Shown here: one piece after another, positions 63,694 through 64,000 of the stretch | Position numbering within the stretch: position 1 is the first letter of the stretch | Layout of the letters: the number at the start of each line of letters is the position of its first letter | Source: Callipepla californica brunnescens | Taxonomy: Eukaryota; Chordata; Aves; Galliformes; Odontophoridae | Length of the DNA stretch: 64,000 nucleotides | NCBI GenBank assembly: GCA_023055505.1 | Contig: JALIRH010000001.1 | Location: 7,690,467-7,754,466, forward strand | Direction: 5' to 3' | Notes under the pieces: model-generated | Database searches by the model: none | Told to the model about the DNA's origin: nothing | Seen by the model: only the letters and a program-made list of their open reading frames with translations | Position numbers and translations under genes: made by a program

Positions 63694-64000
63694 AGTCTGG
63701 CCAGCATGCAGTTAACTTCCCCAGCAGCAGTCCAAACACTGCTGTGCTCTGCAGCTGTGGCTAGAAGAGCAGTGAAAATGCTCAAATGTTTTGGCTAGTG
63801 CTTAGCAGTGCTGGCACAGGAACAAGGCTGGCTCTCAGAGTCAACAGGCAAGGGTGGACAAGATGTGGCAAGGGAACAAGGTGACTCCAACTGACCAAAG
63901 GAATATTCCAATAAAACCTAGGAAAAGTGGCAGGAACATTTGCTACACAGACATTTGTCTTCTGAAGCCATCACTTTGTGTACTGAGGTTCTGCTTTCCA
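63694..64000 (+). mobile_element. Avian ERV LTR (5' part), plus strand, cut by window edge
   Basis: It begins GAGTCTGGCCAGCATGCAGT, followed by TCTGCAGCTGTGGCTAGAAG, TGTTTTGGCTAGTGCTTAGC, AGTGCTGGCACAGGAACAAG and ACTGACCAAAGGAATATTCC. This order matches the U3 of a common avian endogenous-retrovirus LTR. A poly(A)-type AATAAA follows at 63911-63916. It probably belongs to the same broad family as the fragment at 3822-4095, but the two retain different halves. It inserts antisense to BRD1. Its right end and any internal region are outside the window. Confidence 0.7.

Larger units (their letters stand above)
45835..64000 (-). other. BRD1: BRD1 (BRPF2) gene, 3' portion
   Basis: This is the transcription unit inferred from five coding exons plus the 3' UTR, all on the minus strand with GT-AG introns of 2023, 3261, 2176 and 2280 bp. 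The gene continues beyond 64000, where the exons for the N-terminal EPL1-like region, PHD-zinc knuckle-PHD module and bromodomain must lie. In known vertebrates BRD1 is a nuclear scaffold that bridges KAT6A/KAT6B or KAT7 with ING and MEAF6 proteins in H3 acetylation. The joined exons encode 236 residues ending in SDID. I assigned BRD1 rather than BRPF1 or BRPF3 because of [33 protein letters not shown] and KMMEGRNSSIRKAVRIAFDR, which are BRD1-like. The paralogues differ at these sites. Confidence 0.93.

Noticed and set aside
1..64000. CRISPR array, operon, tRNA or rRNA genes
   Set aside because: No spaced direct repeats, cloverleaf with B-box, or rRNA motif was seen. Gene structure and repeats are those of a vertebrate genome.

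Overview
The window looks like an AT-rich macrochromosomal segment of a bird, most likely a galliform such as chicken. The evidence is several CR1 LINE copies with the octamer-like 3' tails of avian CR1, avian endogenous-retrovirus LTR sequence, and a mariner element that reads like Galluhop. There is no bacterial-type gene packing. Nearly all short open reading frames look like chance frames in non-coding DNA.

One protein-coding gene is supported, on the minus strand: the 3' part of BRD1 (BRPF2), a scaffold of MOZ/MORF and HBO1 histone acetyltransferase complexes. Five consecutive coding exons (57992-57857, 55833-55706, 52444-52335, 50158-50004, 47723-47540) join in frame. They give the last 236 residues, including the whole C-terminal PWWP domain and the stop codon. 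The 5' exons (PHD fingers, bromodomain) lie beyond 64000. The 3' UTR runs left from 47539, with candidate poly(A) signals at 46288-46283 and 45866-45861.

Layout: 1 to about 45.8 kb is intergenic, downstream of BRD1, with no recognised gene. It holds an LTR fragment (3.8 kb), a cluster of plus-strand CR1 pieces (8.9-11.6 kb), an inverted pair of an unnamed repeat (13.2 and 14.9 kb), CR1 pieces at 20.0, 22.6, 28.2 and 42.6-43.7 kb, and a complete solo LTR with perfect 5-bp target duplications (38117-38827). From 45.8 to 64 kb is BRD1, with introns carrying two CR1 copies, a Galluhop mariner, a (TG)n tract, poly-A tracts and an LTR that runs off the right edge.

I found no convincing undescribed biological system. 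The points most worth checking are the solo LTR with intact promoter and poly(A) signals, the inverted repeat pair of unknown family, the internally deleted CR1 that joins an ORF1 esterase-like segment to RT, and a G-rich tract just upstream of a candidate BRD1 poly(A) signal. All identifications rest on reading and memory of families; no alignment was run.
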